Below are positions 48,701 to 60,209 of a DNA stretch of 64,000 nucleotides, piece by piece. Within the stretch, counting starts at the first letter, position 1. The number at the start of each line of letters is the position of its first letter. Source of the stretch: Bettongia penicillata ogilbyi (lineage: Eukaryota; Chordata; Mammalia; Diprotodontia; Potoroidae); NCBI GenBank assembly GCA_023548195.1, contig JAJHZJ010000413.1:15783941-15847940 (forward strand), in the 5' to 3' direction. The notes beneath the pieces were generated by a model that ran no database searches, was not told where the DNA came from, and worked only from the letters and a program-made list of their open reading frames with translations. Made by a program: the position numbers and the translations under genes.

Positions 48701-50109
48701 TGTGGAAAATTGTAAATGTTTCAAGAATTTGTGATTTTATTGTGGTTGACACTCCCTCTATCACTGGAGATCTAAATTATTTCAGACCTAATGCTACTGT
48801 CACGACTAGTTGTATCTAAACATCCAGTCTAGCAGAAAATTATTTTTGACAGACTCTAAACTAACTCTAATTCCAAGTGCATAGGTCTCGAAAAGAGAAA
48901 ATTATCAAAGGTTCAGCCCTAATCACCTAATTAGAACCCTAATAACCACTTTATTCTTTCTCCAAATTTTCAGTACCTGTTCCCCACCATCTTATTCTTT
49001 CCCAAAATTCTTAGGTCCCATTCCCCTCCTGACGTACTGGACTAGGAGCCCCAAACTTACTTTTTACATTCCCCCTTGGATTTTAAAATATCCTTTTACA
49101 ACACCACTCACAAACTTTTCATCTTATTATTATAACCTATCTAAATCCCTTTTCAAAATTATCCACCAATCTCATAGTAATTCTCACTTCTATTAAAATT
49201 TTGAGAAATCAATTTTACCTATTTTCTTGAATACCATATCTGCCCTTATACTTCAAAGCAAGACTTCTACATGTATCATTTATTAAAACTCCTGACCTTT
49301 CAGTTTATCAGTCTTCTAAACTTTCATGAGCACCATCTTTGTTCCACATCAGCCACACAGAGATGTCCATGTACTTATTTTGGCCATCACTCATTTTGTT
49401 TTTTCATTTGTTCTTTAAAACTCTGAAATTACATTTTCCAAACATAATTTCCTATCCTTCCATTTCTTCTTTTTTCTTCACTGTTTTAAAGCTTATTTTT
49501 TCCCTAAACTTATCATTTCCTAAATGATGGCATGCAGTCCCTCTCCATTTCCCAGTTCATCCATCACATTTGTTCTGAATTCCAAGGCTGCTCTTTATTG
49601 TCTTATTCTTATTATTGAGCAATTCAGCTGTATAATAGTACTAACTTTTGATTTATTTATACACTTTGTCATATTGTCAATCAAAACTGACTAAACTATA
49701 GTTCTGAGTTACCATCTATCATCAACTTACTCTATTTATTCATATATTGCTGAATACTTTCAAAAAAATACAAACTTGATGCTTTGAATTTATGTTACTT
49801 AATTGTAACTGGACTCTCTTTACTACAGGACAATCTTTTCATTCTTGGTTGATTGAATATAACAGTTTTAATAGCATCTAGTTCAAACTTTCTCTTTTTA
49901 GACCTCCTACATAAATTCCTCCCCCTTCTATTATCAAGTAAAAACTTTGATTCTCATTTTACTTAGAAAACAGGAGTCATCAAAATTGAGGTCTTTTTTC
50001 ATTTGACTTCCCAAGACCATTCCTCATCATCTCTATATTCTTCTCCCCTCAGTCTCTGATGGGGGCAGAGTTCAGGGACTATTTTGCTATAAATGGGAGA
50101 AAACAGGAA
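48701..50109. other. Non-coding, unassigned
   Basis: AT- and pyrimidine-rich. A C-rich part at 48840-49080 looks foreign to its surroundings (for example CACCTAATTAGAACCCTAAT) but has no clear ends. No exon. Confidence 0.4.
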
Positions 50110-50235
50110 ATACCTCTAAACAAGTTCATGAAACAAATATTTATTTGGCACTTACTGTGTGTCAAGTTGAGTATTAGATAAAATGTCATAGTTCTTTACA
50201 TCTATGGATTTAGCTACATTGCATTCTCAGCCTTT
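50110..50235 (+). repeat. Ancient dispersed repeat (CACTTACTGTGTGTC type)
   Basis: ATATTTATTTGGCACTTACTG then TGTGTCAAGTTGAGTATTAG matches the 48545 copy. Confidence 0.45.
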
Positions 50236-50442
50236 TCTCAATCTTTTTTTTTCCTTTTCACATTCATACTGAATGATATGCATGTGTAAATTACTTTTAT
50301 GCTATTATCATTATAAATCACCCTAGAAAGAAATTTTTCTCATTGCTTCCATTTCTTTATCTCCCATTTATTTCTGGATACCTTATAATTTGACTGTACA
50401 TGATTAACTTTTTACCTTGTTATTTTCCCCATGTAACATAGC
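50236..50442. other. Non-coding flank of an L1
   Basis: Nothing recognised. It is not L1 sequence, which bears on the order of the two L1s that follow. Confidence 0.45.
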
Positions 50443-51885
50443 ACTTTATTTTTTTTCCAATTACATATAAAGATAGTTTTCAACATACATTTTTATAAGA
50501 TTTTGAGTTCCACATTTTGCACTCTCCCCAAGATGGCAAGCAATCTGATAGAGGCTATACATGTACAGTCATATTAAAGACATTTTCCCATTAGCCATGT
50601 TTGAAAGAAGAATCGGAACAAAAGGGGAACACAAGAAAGAAAAAAATAAAAAATTGTGTGCATCCACAGTTCTTTCTCTAGACTACAGATGGTTTTACTT
50701 TCTTCATCAGAAAACTGCCTTGATACTCTTTGGCCATTTATCAATTGGGAAATGACTTATATTCTTACAGATTTGACTCATTTATCTCTATATTTTAGAA
50801 ATGAGACCTTTATCAGAAACACTGACTGTAAAAAAAAAAAAAAAAAAAAAAAAAAACATACTTCCCAGCTTTCTACTTTCCTTCTATTCTTGATTGCATT
50901 GACTTTGCCCAAAGCTTTTTTTCATTTAATATGATCAAAGTTATCTATGTTGTGTTATATATTGTAACCTATCTCTTGTTTGGTCATAAACTCTCTCTTC
51001 TTCACAGAACTGGCAGGTAAACTATTCATTCTTTGCCTAATTGGCCTATGGTATAACACTTTATACCTAAATCATGTGCTTATTTAGAACTTATGTTGGT
51101 GTACAGTGTAAGATGTTGGTCTATACCTAGTTTGTGCCATACTATTTAACAGTTTTCTAGCAGTTTTTGCCGGATAATGAGTTCTTATGCCACAAGGTAG
51201 AGTCCTTGGGTTTATCAAAAAATAGGCTACTATAGTCATTAAATACCATGTCTTATGTAACTAGCATACTTCACTGATACATGACTCTATTTCTTAGCCA
51301 GTACCAAAGAGTTTTGATGTTTGCAGCTTTATACTATAGATTTAGATCTGGCTAGTATACCTTCCTTTACATTTTTTCCATTAATTCCTTTGATACTCTG
51401 GACATTTTGTTCTTCCAGATGAATTTTGTTATTTTTTTCTAGCTCTATAAAATAATTTTGGTAGTTTGATTGCTATGGCACTGAATAAGCAAATTAATTT
51501 AGGTAAATTTGTCATTTTTTTTTATTCTATTGGCTTGGCCTACACCTGACCAAAAGTTATTTTTCCAGTGATGCAGATCTGACTTTATTTCTGTGAAAAA
51601 AAAAAAAACAAACCAAAAACATTTTGTAATTGTATTCATGTACATTCTGATTTACATTGTACATACAATTTTTTTCTTGTCAGGTAGACTCCAAATATTT
51701 TATATTGTCTGCAGCTATTTTAAATAAAATTTCTCTGTTTCTTGCTGCTGGGTTTTGTTAGTAATATATAGAAATGCCAATGAGTTATGTGGGTTTATTT
51801 TATATCCTGCAACTTTTCTAAAGTTGTTTATTATTTCAAGTAGTTTTTTTAAATTGGTTTTCTAAGATTTTAAAATATACTATCA
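50443..51885 (-). mobile_element. L1 3' half with internal deletion
   Basis: The tail lies at 50443 (TTATTTTTTTTCCAATTACAT antisense). It is followed by the 3' region and the end of ORF2, reading outward to ACTATCATAT, which is the antisense of the ADDM part of the YADD reverse transcriptase motif. CAGTTCTTTCTCTAGACTAC jumps to TTCATCAGAAAACTGCC near 50685-50715. In the other copies these are separated by several hundred bases, so there is an internal deletion. The element stops where a plus-strand L1 begins. Confidence 0.8.
50830..50856. repeat. A27 run inside L1
   Basis: Twenty-seven uninterrupted A at a point where related L1 copies have a short A-run (CTGTAAAAATTG). It runs against the orientation of the L1, so it is not the poly(A) tail. 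Confidence 0.95.
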
Positions 51886-52177
51886 TATGGGATAGCAATC
51901 CTGATTTCAGACAAATTAAGAACAAATAAAAGTAGATCTAATTAAAATAAAGAAGGAAATAACATCTTGCCAAACGTCACCATAAACAATGAAGTAATAT
52001 CTATGCTTTATGCACCAAGTGGTATAGCATCCAGATTCTTAGAGAAGAAGTTAAGTGAGTTATAGGAAGAAATAGACAGCAAAATTATAGTAGTGGGCAC
52101 CTCAACTACCCTCTCTCAGAACCAGATAAATCTAACCACAAAATAAATAAGAAAAAAGTTAAAAGGTAAAAAGAATT

Positions 52178-52465
52178 TTGGAAAAGTTAGATATGATAGA
52201 CCTCTGGAGAAAACTAAATGGGGATAGAAAGGAATATGTCATTTACTCACCAGTACATGACATCTACACAAAAATTAACCATGTGTTAGGAAATAAAAAG
52301 TTCACAATAAAATGCAGAATGGCAGAAATATTAAATGTATCCTTTCCAGATCATGATGCACTAAAAATGACTTGTAATAAATGGCCATGGGAAGAAAGAT
52401 TAAAAATTAATGGGAAATTAAATAATCTAATCCTAAAGAATGAGCTGGTCAAACACAAATCATAG
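52178..52465 (+). pseudogene. L1 ORF2 endonuclease fragment
   Basis: A 95-codon open piece of the apurinic-type endonuclease domain. The conserved YTKINHVLGNK (usually YSKIDHILG) and PDHDALKM (usually SDH..I) are present. The Asp of the IDH motif is changed to Asn, and the Ser before DH has become Pro, so the site is damaged. The frame is closed by stops both sides. Confidence 0.85.
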
Positions 52466-53320
52466 AAACAATAACTTTATCAAACAGAATGACAATAATG
52501 AGACAATATACTGAGATTTATGGGAGACAGTTCAAACAGTATATAGGGGAAATTTTATACCTCTAAATGCTTACATCAAAAAATAAACAATGACAAGATC
52601 AATGAAGCAGATTTACAATTAAAAAAAAGCTAGAAAAAGAACAAATAAAAAAACAAACCCTAAATTAGATATTATGAAACTCAAAGGAGAGATTAATATA
52701 AATGAAATTAAGAAAATTTTAAGAGCTGGATTTATGATAAAATATGACAATAAAATAGGTAAAACTTTGGTTAATATTATTAGGAAAAGAAAGAACAAAA
52801 CCAAATTACCAGTATCAAAAATGATTAAATGAATTAATCATCAATGAAGAGGAAATTAAAATAATTATGAGTTTTTTGCCCGTTTGCCAAGAAATCTGAC
52901 AATCTCAGTGAAATGGATGATTATTTACCAAAATCTATATAAATTACCTAGATTAACAGATCACAATATAGTATACTTAAATAAACCTGTATTAAAAAAA
53001 TAAATTAAGCAAACCATCAATGTAGTGCCTAAGAAAAACTCTTCAGGATCGTCTGGATTTACAAGTGAATTCTACTAAATTTTAATGAACAGTTAATTCC
53101 AGTATCACATAAACTATTTTAAAAAACAGATGGAGTCATATCAAATTACTTTTATGATGAAAATATGGTCCTAATACCTACAACAGGAAGAGCAAAAACA
53201 GAGAAATAACATTATAAACTAATCTCCCTGATTAATTTCAATGCAAAAATTGTAAATGAAATATTTTAAAGCAATTTTATGAGGATAATAAAGTATGACT
53301 AGGTAGGATTTGTACCAGGA

Positions 53321-53665
53321 ATGCAGGGCTTTTCCAACATTGGGAAAACTATTAGTATAATTAAACATATCAATAATACAACCAACAGAAATCATGTGGT
53401 TATCTCAGCTGCAGAAAAAGCTTTTGGCAAAATACAACACCCATTCCTATTAAAAACACTAGAGAGTATAATAATACATGGAGTCTTCCTTAAAATGATG
53501 AGTAGTATCTACTTAGATCCATCAGCAAGAATTATATGTAATGTGGATAAGCTAGAAGCATTTCCAATAAGATTGGGGGTGAAACAAAAGTGGTCATTAT
53601 CACCACTGTTGTTTAATATGGTACTAGAAATGCTAGCTTTAGCAATCAGAAAAGAAAAAAATTGA
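53321..53665 (+). pseudogene. L1 ORF2 reverse transcriptase fragment
   Basis: A 114-codon open piece of the RT palm and fingers: ISAAEKAFGKIQ (normally ..DAEKAFDKIQ, with a catalytic Asp lost), LEAFPIRLGVKQKWSLSPLL (normally GTRQGCPLSPLL) and FNMVLEMLALAIRKEK. The following YADD box is also broken (near 53715). Inactive. Confidence 0.88.
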
Positions 53666-56204
53666 AGGAATTAGAACAGAAAAAGAAGAAACAAAGGTAT
53701 AACTCTTGGCAGATTATATGATGATATACTTAGAGAACCCTAGAGATTCAAGTGAAAAACTACTTGAAATAATAAATTATCAAAGTTTAAGGATATAAAA
53801 TAAACACTCATATATCCTTGGCATTTTTATATATTACTAATAAAGCCCAGTAGCAAGAGATAGAAAGAGAAATTCCTTTTAAAGTTACCATACACCTTCT
53901 GAAGTATTTGGGAGTTTACTTATCAAGAGAAATCCAGGGACTATATGAACAAAATTACAAAATACTTTTCATACAAATGAAATCAGATCTAAACAACTGG
54001 AAAAATATCAATTACTTAGGGATAGGCCAAGCCCATATAACAAAAATGACAATTCTACATAAATTAAATTAAATTACTTGTTCAGTGCCATACCAATCAA
54101 ACTACTGAACATTATTTTACAGAGCAAGAAAAAAATAACAAAATTCATCTGGAAGAACAAAACATTAAGAAAATCAAGGGAATTAATAACAAAAAATGCA
54201 AAGGAAGTGACCCAACCATACCAGATCTAAAATTATATTATAAATTTGAAATCATCAAAACTCTTTGATGCTGGCTAAGAAATAAAGTGGTATATCAGTG
54301 GAATAGATGAGATACACAAGAGAGCAGGGAATGATTATGATAATTTACTATTTGATAAACCCAAAGACTTCAGCTTCTGAGATAAGAACACATTATTTTA
54401 CATTAACTGATGGGAAATCCTTTAAAGAGTATGACAAAAAATAGGCATAGCACAACCTATTACACTGCATACCAGAACAAGGTCAATATGGGTGCATGAT
54501 TTAGAATGAAAGGGTGATACCATAAGCAAAATATAAGAGCATGGAATTGTTTACTGGTCCAATCTATGGAGAAGGGAAGAATTTGTGAAGAAACAGAAAA
54601 TAAAGACTATTTTGAAATGCAAAATGAAAAATATTGATTATATTAAATAAAAAATAATTTTGTACAAACAAAACCAACACAATCAAGATTAGGAAGAAAG
54701 CAAAAAGCTGGTAAAAAATTTTTAGAGCCAGTGTTTCTGATAAAGGACTCATTTCATAAATGTATAGAGAACTGAGTCAAATTTAGAGGAATACAAGTCA
54801 TTCTCCAGTTGACAAATGGTCAATGGATATGAACAGGCAGTTTTCAGAGTAAGAGATTAAAGCTGTCTATAAACATAAAATGCTCTACATTACAAATGAA
54901 TACAGGATTGCAAATTAAATTGACTCTGAGGTACTACCTCATACCTATTAGATTAGCCAATATGATAGAAAAGGAAAATGATAAATGTTGGAGAAAATTT
55001 GGGACAGTGGTGCCTGTTGGTGGAACTGTGAGCTGATCCAACCATTTGGAGTGCAATTTGGTGTTACACTCCAAAGATTATGAAACTTGACCCAGTAATA
55101 TCACTTCTAGGTCTATATCCCAAAGAGATCATAAAAAGGGGAAGGACCTACATATATAAAAAGTATTTATAGTAGCTCTTTTTGCGTTAGCAAAGAAATG
55201 GAAAATGAGGGAATGCTCACCAACTGGGAAGCAGCTGAACAATTTATGGCCATAAATATAATGGGTATAATATAATGCTATATAAGAAATTATGAGCTGG
55301 TGGATTTCAGAAAAGTCCTGGGAAGACTTACATGAATTGATGCCACCTGACGCATGGAGAACCAGTAGATTTATTCATTTTATATTTTTAAATTTATTTA
55401 CTTAACTTTTTACACTCATATTCACAAAATTTTGGGTTCCAAATTTTCTCCCCATTTGTCCCCTCCCCCCACTCGAATACACCAAGCATTCTAATTTCCT
55501 TTATCACCAATCTGCCCACTCTTCTATCATCCCTCCCTTCCCTTGTCCCCATCTTCTCTTTTGTCCTGTAGGGCCAGATAACTTTCTATGCCCCAATACC
55601 TATATTTATATTTCCTAGTAGTAAGAACAATACTCGACAGTTGTTCCTACAACTTTGAGTTCCAACTTCTCCTCATCCCTCCCTCCCTACCCATTTCCTT
55701 TGGGAAGGCAGGCAATTCAATATAGGCCATATCTGTGTAGTTTTGCAAATGACTTCGATAATAGTCATGTTGTGTAAGACTAACTATATTTCCCTCCATC
55801 CTATCCTGCCCCCCATTACTTCTATTCTCTCTTTTGATCCTGTCCCTCCCCAAGAGTGTTTATTTCAAATTGCTCCCTCCTCCCATTGCCCTCCCTTCCA
55901 TCATCTCTCCCACCCTGCTTATCCTCTTCTCCCCCACTTTCCTGTATTGTAAGACAGGCTTTCATACCAGAATGATTGTGCATGTTATTTCTTCCTTTAG
56001 TCGAATGTGATGAGAGTAAACTTCATGGTTTTCTCTCAGCTCTCCTCTTTTTCCCTCCACTAAAATGTCTCCAGCCTGCCTCTTGAATGAGAGATAACTT
56101 GCCCCATTCCATTTCTCCCTGTCTCCTCCCAATACATTTTTCTCTCACCGTTTACCTTAATTTTTTAAAGATATGATCCCATCCTATTCAATTCACTCTG
56201 TGCT

Positions 56205-56262
56205 CTCTGTGTGAGTGCATGTGTGTATGTGTGTGTGCGTGTGTATGTATGTGTGTGTGTAA
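56205..56262. repeat. (GT)n tract in the HAL1 copy 3 3' region
   Basis: An impure GTGTGTAT run at the position equivalent to 6060-6133 in copy 1. Confidence 0.9.
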
Positions 56263-56480
56263 TCCCACCAACTACCCAGACACTGAAAAGTTTCAAGTTA
56301 CAAATATTGTCTTTCCATGTAGGAATGTAAACAGTTCAACTTTAGTAAGTCCCTTATGACTTCTCTTTGCTGTTTACCTTTTCATGCTTCTCTTCATTTT
56401 TGTGTTTGAAAGTCAAATTTTCTTTTCAGCTCTGGTCTTTTCATCAAGAATGTTTCAAAGTCCTCTGTTTCATTGAAAGA

Positions 56481-56711
56481 TCATTTTTTCCCTTGAAGTA
56501 TTATACTCAGTTTTTCTAGGTAGGTGATTCTTAGTTTTAGTCCTAGTTCCTTTGACTTCTGGAATATCCTATTCCATGCCCTTTGATCCCTTAACGTAGA
56601 AGCTGATAGATCTTGTGTTATCCTGATTGTATTTCCACAATACTGGAATTGTTTCTTTCCAACTGCTTGCAATATTTTCTCCTTGACCAGGGAACTCTGG
56701 AATTTGGCCAC
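56481..56711 (-). pseudogene. HAL1 ORF1p C-terminal domain fragment (copy 3)
   Basis: A 76-codon frame with KEKILQAVGKKQFQYCGNTI, RITQDLSASTLRDQRAWNRI and KELGLKLRITYLEK. This matches the ORF1p C-terminal domain order (ILKAAREK..ITYKG..IRIT.D.S..TL..RR.W). It lies in line with the coiled-coil frame upstream but out of frame with it. Confidence 0.85.
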
Positions 56712-56867
56712 AATGTTCCTAGGAGTTTCTCTTTTTGGATTTCTTTCAGGCGGTGATCAATGGATTCCTTGAATACTTATTTTGCCCTCTGGTTCTAGAA
56801 TGTCAGGGCAGTTTTCCTTGATAATTTCATGAAAGGTGATGTTTGGGCTCTTTTTTGATCATGGCTT

Positions 56868-57320
56868 TTAGGTTAGTTCCATAGTTTTTAAATTGTCTCT
56901 CCTGGATCTATTTTCCAGGTCAGCTGATTTTCCAAGGAGATATTTCACATTATCTTCCATTTTTTCATTCTTTTGGTTTTGTTTGGTGATTTCTTGGTTT
57001 CTCATAAAGTCATTAACCTCCATCTGTTTCATTCTAATTTTTAAAGGACTATTTTCTTCAGTGAGCTTTTGGACTTCCTTTTCCATTTGTCTAATTCTGC
57101 TTTTTAAAGTATTCTTCTCTTCATTTTCTTTTTGAACCTCTTTTGTTAATTCAGTTAGCCTATTTTTCAAGGTGTTATTTTCTTCAGCATTTTTTTGAGT
57201 CTCCTTTAGCAAGGTGTTGATCCACTTTTCATGCTTTTCTTGAATCTCTCTCATTTCTCTTCCCTGTTTTTCCTCCACCTGTCTAACTTGATTTTCAAAA
57301 TCCTTTTTGAGGTCTTCCAT
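56868..57320 (-). pseudogene. HAL1 ORF1p coiled-coil and RRM start (copy 3)
   Basis: A 150-codon frame, the longest retrotransposon frame in the window. Residues 1-120 are a Lys/Glu-rich coiled coil with Leu/Ile heptads (NTLKNRLTELTKEVQKENEE, NTLKSRIRQMEKEVQKLTEE). Near residue 130 NVKYLLGKSADLENRSRRDN precedes the RNA-recognition motif. The last part shifts frame at about 56868. ORF1p binds its RNA as a trimer. HAL1 depends on L1 for reverse transcription (family knowledge). Confidence 0.88.
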
Positions 57321-58439
57321 GGCCTGAGCCCATGGAATATTTATTTTGGATGTTTGGGATACAGAAGCCTTGACTTCTATATCTTTCCCTGATGGTAAGC
57401 ATTGTTATTCCTCATCTGAAAGATGGGGGGAGATATCTGTTCACCAAAAAAGTAACCTTCTATGGTCTTATCTTTTCTCCCTTTTCTGGGCATTTTCCCA
57501 ACCAGTTACTTGGCTTCTGAGATTCCTCTCCACACCCACCTCACCTCCAGTTCCACCCAGCTAGTGCTTGGGGTCCGAGATTCAAATGCTACTCCCCAGC
57601 CTCAGGGCTTTCAGTGGGGCGGGGCTGCTATTCAGTGTGTGATTAAGTTCAGCTACTGGGGTGGGGGCAAAGCCGCCACGAGGGACTCAGTTCCCGCAGG
57701 GGGTTTATCTGGAGATCTTCTATAATGGATCCGAGCTCCTGTTTGCTTTGGGAGCCCCTGTCTGCTGCTGCCTCTGCTCCTGCCTCCCAAGGGGGCCTGA
57801 GTTATGGGGACATCCTACTCCCCTCTGGGCCACCCAAAAAGACTCTCTCACTGACCTTTTGCATCTGTGGGTGGAGGGAACTGCTCAGCTGTTAGAGATT
57901 CTGTCCCTGAAGCCTGCCCGGATCTGCTACTCTTGGGTGTCCCACGGTCAAGGCAGGGCTAGGCTCTGCTACAGTATGGTGTGCGATGGGCCTTTGGTGT
58001 GGGTTTTTCAGGTCTCTCTAGAACAGAAATCTCCTCCATTCCATTGCTGTGTGGCATCTGCTGCTCCAGAATTTGTTGGGAGTTCTTTACACGTATTTTC
58101 TGGACTGTGGGTTAGGATTTAACATATGTGTATCTTTCTACTCTGCCATCTTGGCTCCTCCCAGAACCATCAGATTTTTACACAATAATAGTAACACTGT
58201 ATGATGACCAACTATTTATTAGCTCTTCTCAGGAATACAATGATCCAATATATTTTCAAACATGTCATGATGGAAAATACTATCCACATCCAGAAAAAGA
58301 ACTATTGAGTCTGAATTCAGATCAAACATATTATTTTTAGTTTTTTTGTGTGGCATTTCTCTTTTTTTTCTGTTTCTTCTTTCACAACATGACTAATGTT
58401 GGAAATATGTTTCCTTGATTGCACGTATATAACCTATGT

Positions 58440-58615
58440 CTCTGTAATTTACAGACTTAGAGAATTGCCTAGAGTACTGAGACATTAAATGATTTCCCTA
58501 AGGTTACACAATCAGTACATGTCCAAGTAAGAACCTGAACCCATGTTTTTGTGGCTACAAAGCTAGGTCTTTGATCATTATGCCAAAATGTCTTTTCTAG
58601 GTGAGTGTAATAAAA
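58440..58615 (-). repeat. CORE-type SINE fragment
   Basis: TTAGAGAATTGCCTAGAGTA, TTAAATGATTTCCCTAAGG and GTTACACAATCAGTACATG then GAACCTGAACCCATG follow the antisense order of a CORE SINE. It lies directly after the L1 3' region. Confidence 0.7.
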
Positions 58616-58628
58616 AAAATAAAAAATT

Positions 58629-58738
58629 GAGACAGCTAGATGGTACAATGAATCGTGCATGAGCCCTGACACTTGACCCTTACTAACTGTATGACCTTGG
58701 GCAAGTCACTTAACCAACCCCCTCAAAAATAAAAAGAT
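58629..58738 (+). repeat. MAR/THER SINE, short, A-tailed
   Basis: GAGACAGCTAGATGGTACAATG (head), TACTAACTGTATGACCTTGG and GCAAGTCACTTAACCAACC, then an A-rich end. The middle is short, and the tail is AAAAATAAAAAG. Confidence 0.85.
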
Positions 58739-59849
58739 AAAAATTAAAATCACTCCCTGTTGCCAGGAAACTTAAATTCTTTTGGGAAAGTGATTAAAGT
58801 TGATTCGTTGGAACTGTACGGGGAGAAGGTCTAGCTGAGTCACTGCCTATTTTCTTCTTATTTTTCTATTTTTCCACTAATTATTTTGCCACCTCTGCCT
58901 CCTGCCCTTCTTGGGCTGTGGAGATTGCTAGTTCTAATATTTTAAAATTTATTATCCAACTCATCTTTTAGAAAAGTTTTATTGACCCCTCACCCTAGTC
59001 ACCCCCCCCATTTTATTGTTTTTCATTCACTCCTTTACCAAAAATAAGCTATAAATGCCTACAAGATAAACTAATTGCCAGCTCTGAAATGGTTAAGAGA
59101 TAGCCAAAGTGAATGAAATAAATCAAAGCCATTGTTTGGCTAAATCATAAAGAATGATTTTGTTATTAAAGTCTCAGGATAATCACCTCAGTTCCTCCCT
59201 TTGTTTTCTTGGTGATCTCATCTGAAATTGCTCCTAGAAAAATACTTTAATCAGTGTCAACCAAAAAATCAACCCAATATAATTCTTCAAAACCCGAAAA
59301 ATGAATGAAGAGAAAATAAAAGCATAATATGAATCTTTGGCTCTTATGTTGTTCAAAGTATAAGAATAACAATTTTCATGAATATTCATATTACATTTCT
59401 TATTCCAAATGTTTTCATAAATCGTGAGGGCAATGTTGATTATTTAGTTACTTAATGGCATCATACCTACTGAAAACTTCAGATTTGTGGGCTGTTTATT
59501 TAAAAAAATACAAACAAGAATAAATATGAATGTAAATTGCAATGATTTTATCTATATTTAGTTTCACTTCAGATATTCTGTGTCCTCTATTCTCCATCAC
59601 ACCTATGCCATTACTGAACAGAGCTCAGGAGAAAAATCACCTTTTAGGCCACTCAGAGATGTAGCAGACTATTACTGCAAAGATGGAAGGAGTACTGTCT
59701 TCAGCACTGGGAGTGAAGTGAATCATATAGGGATTGTGTTTCATTTATATCTGAAGTATATATGGTCCAAGTCTGAACTTCAACCTGATATATCAGTTTA
59801 CTCTGATAGGTGTAAACTGAATCATTGAGTCAACTATATTTGGTAGCGA
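58739..59849. other. Non-coding, unassigned
   Basis: No recognised repeat. The 82-codon frame at 59580-59828 has no identifiable family features. Confidence 0.4.
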
Positions 59850-60035
59850 TGAATTCATCAGATACAGAAAGTTAGATGTGGAGGATAATAGGTTCAAATC
59901 TTAGATCCGTCACATGCTACCTTTGCGATCTGAAGCAAAGGCACTCCATCTCTCTGATTGTACTTACTCATCTATAAAACAAGGGGGACTATACTACTAT
60001 GAGGTTCCTTTTGAGTTCTAAATTAGAGATCACAG
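59850..60035 (+). repeat. MIR/THER SINE
   Basis: GAGGATAATAGGTTCAAATC, CGTCACATGCTACCTTTGCG and TACTCATCTATAAAACAAGG then GAGGTTCCTTTTGAGTTC run in sense order. Confidence 0.7.
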
Positions 60036-60209
60036 AAGTTAAGAACTGGAAGGAATTTCAGAAGACAAACTATATTTTGAATAACAATTTCTTTTAAACA
60101 TGCTATCCAGCATTTGTTGGAACACTTTCAATGAGGGGGGACCTATTACAAACTAATGTGGCCCATTCTACTGCCAGGTAACACTACTTATTAAGATGTT
60201 TTTCCTTAT
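60036..60209 (-). repeat. CR1/L3-like 3' fragment
   Basis: AGAACTGGAAGGAATTTCAG, TTGTTGGAACACTTTCAATG and TTAAGATGTTTTTCCTTAT match the antisense CR1/L3 3' end. An LTR interrupts it at 60210. Confidence 0.5.

Larger units (their letters stand above)
55374..58162 (-). mobile_element. HAL1-like retrotransposon, copy 3, full length
   Basis: The 5' end at 58162 reads GGGAGGAGCCAAGATGGCAG on the minus strand. A G+C-rich 5' region runs to about 57330, then ORF1 (57320-56480), a 3' region with (CA)n and G/A-rich sequence, and an A-rich end at 55374. No ORF2 is present over 2.79 kb. The flanks AGAACCAGTAGATTTA (55358-55373) and AGAACCATCAGATTTT (58163-58178) are a target-site duplication within the plus-strand L1. 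This is the youngest-looking and most complete HAL1 copy here. Confidence 0.85.
51886..58437 (+). mobile_element. L1, 5'-truncated, interrupted by HAL1 copy 3
   Basis: L1 parts are 51886-55373 and 58163-58437. It starts in the endonuclease domain (GIAILISDK). IDLWRKLNGDRKEYVIYSPV and YTKINHVLGNKK follow near 52190-52310. The RT region at 53321-53665 has NHVVISAAEKAFGKIQHPF and SPLLFNMVLEMLALAIRKEK. A C-terminal FDPA region precedes 55373. After the HAL1 insertion the 3' region resumes with ATGATGGAAAATACTATCCAC and CTTTCACAACATGACTAATG. It is inactive: truncated, with many stops. Confidence 0.85.

Noticed and set aside
57462..58122. 87- and 153-codon plus-strand frames
   Set aside because: They are antisense to the G+C-rich 5' region of HAL1 copy 3.
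50443..58437. Twin-priming inversion of one L1
   Set aside because: Both oppositely oriented parts contain the L1 3' end, whereas twin priming inverts only the 5' part.
58629..58660. tRNA gene
   Set aside because: Only the worn tRNA-like head of a SINE. It lacks a cloverleaf, and similar heads occur elsewhere in the window.
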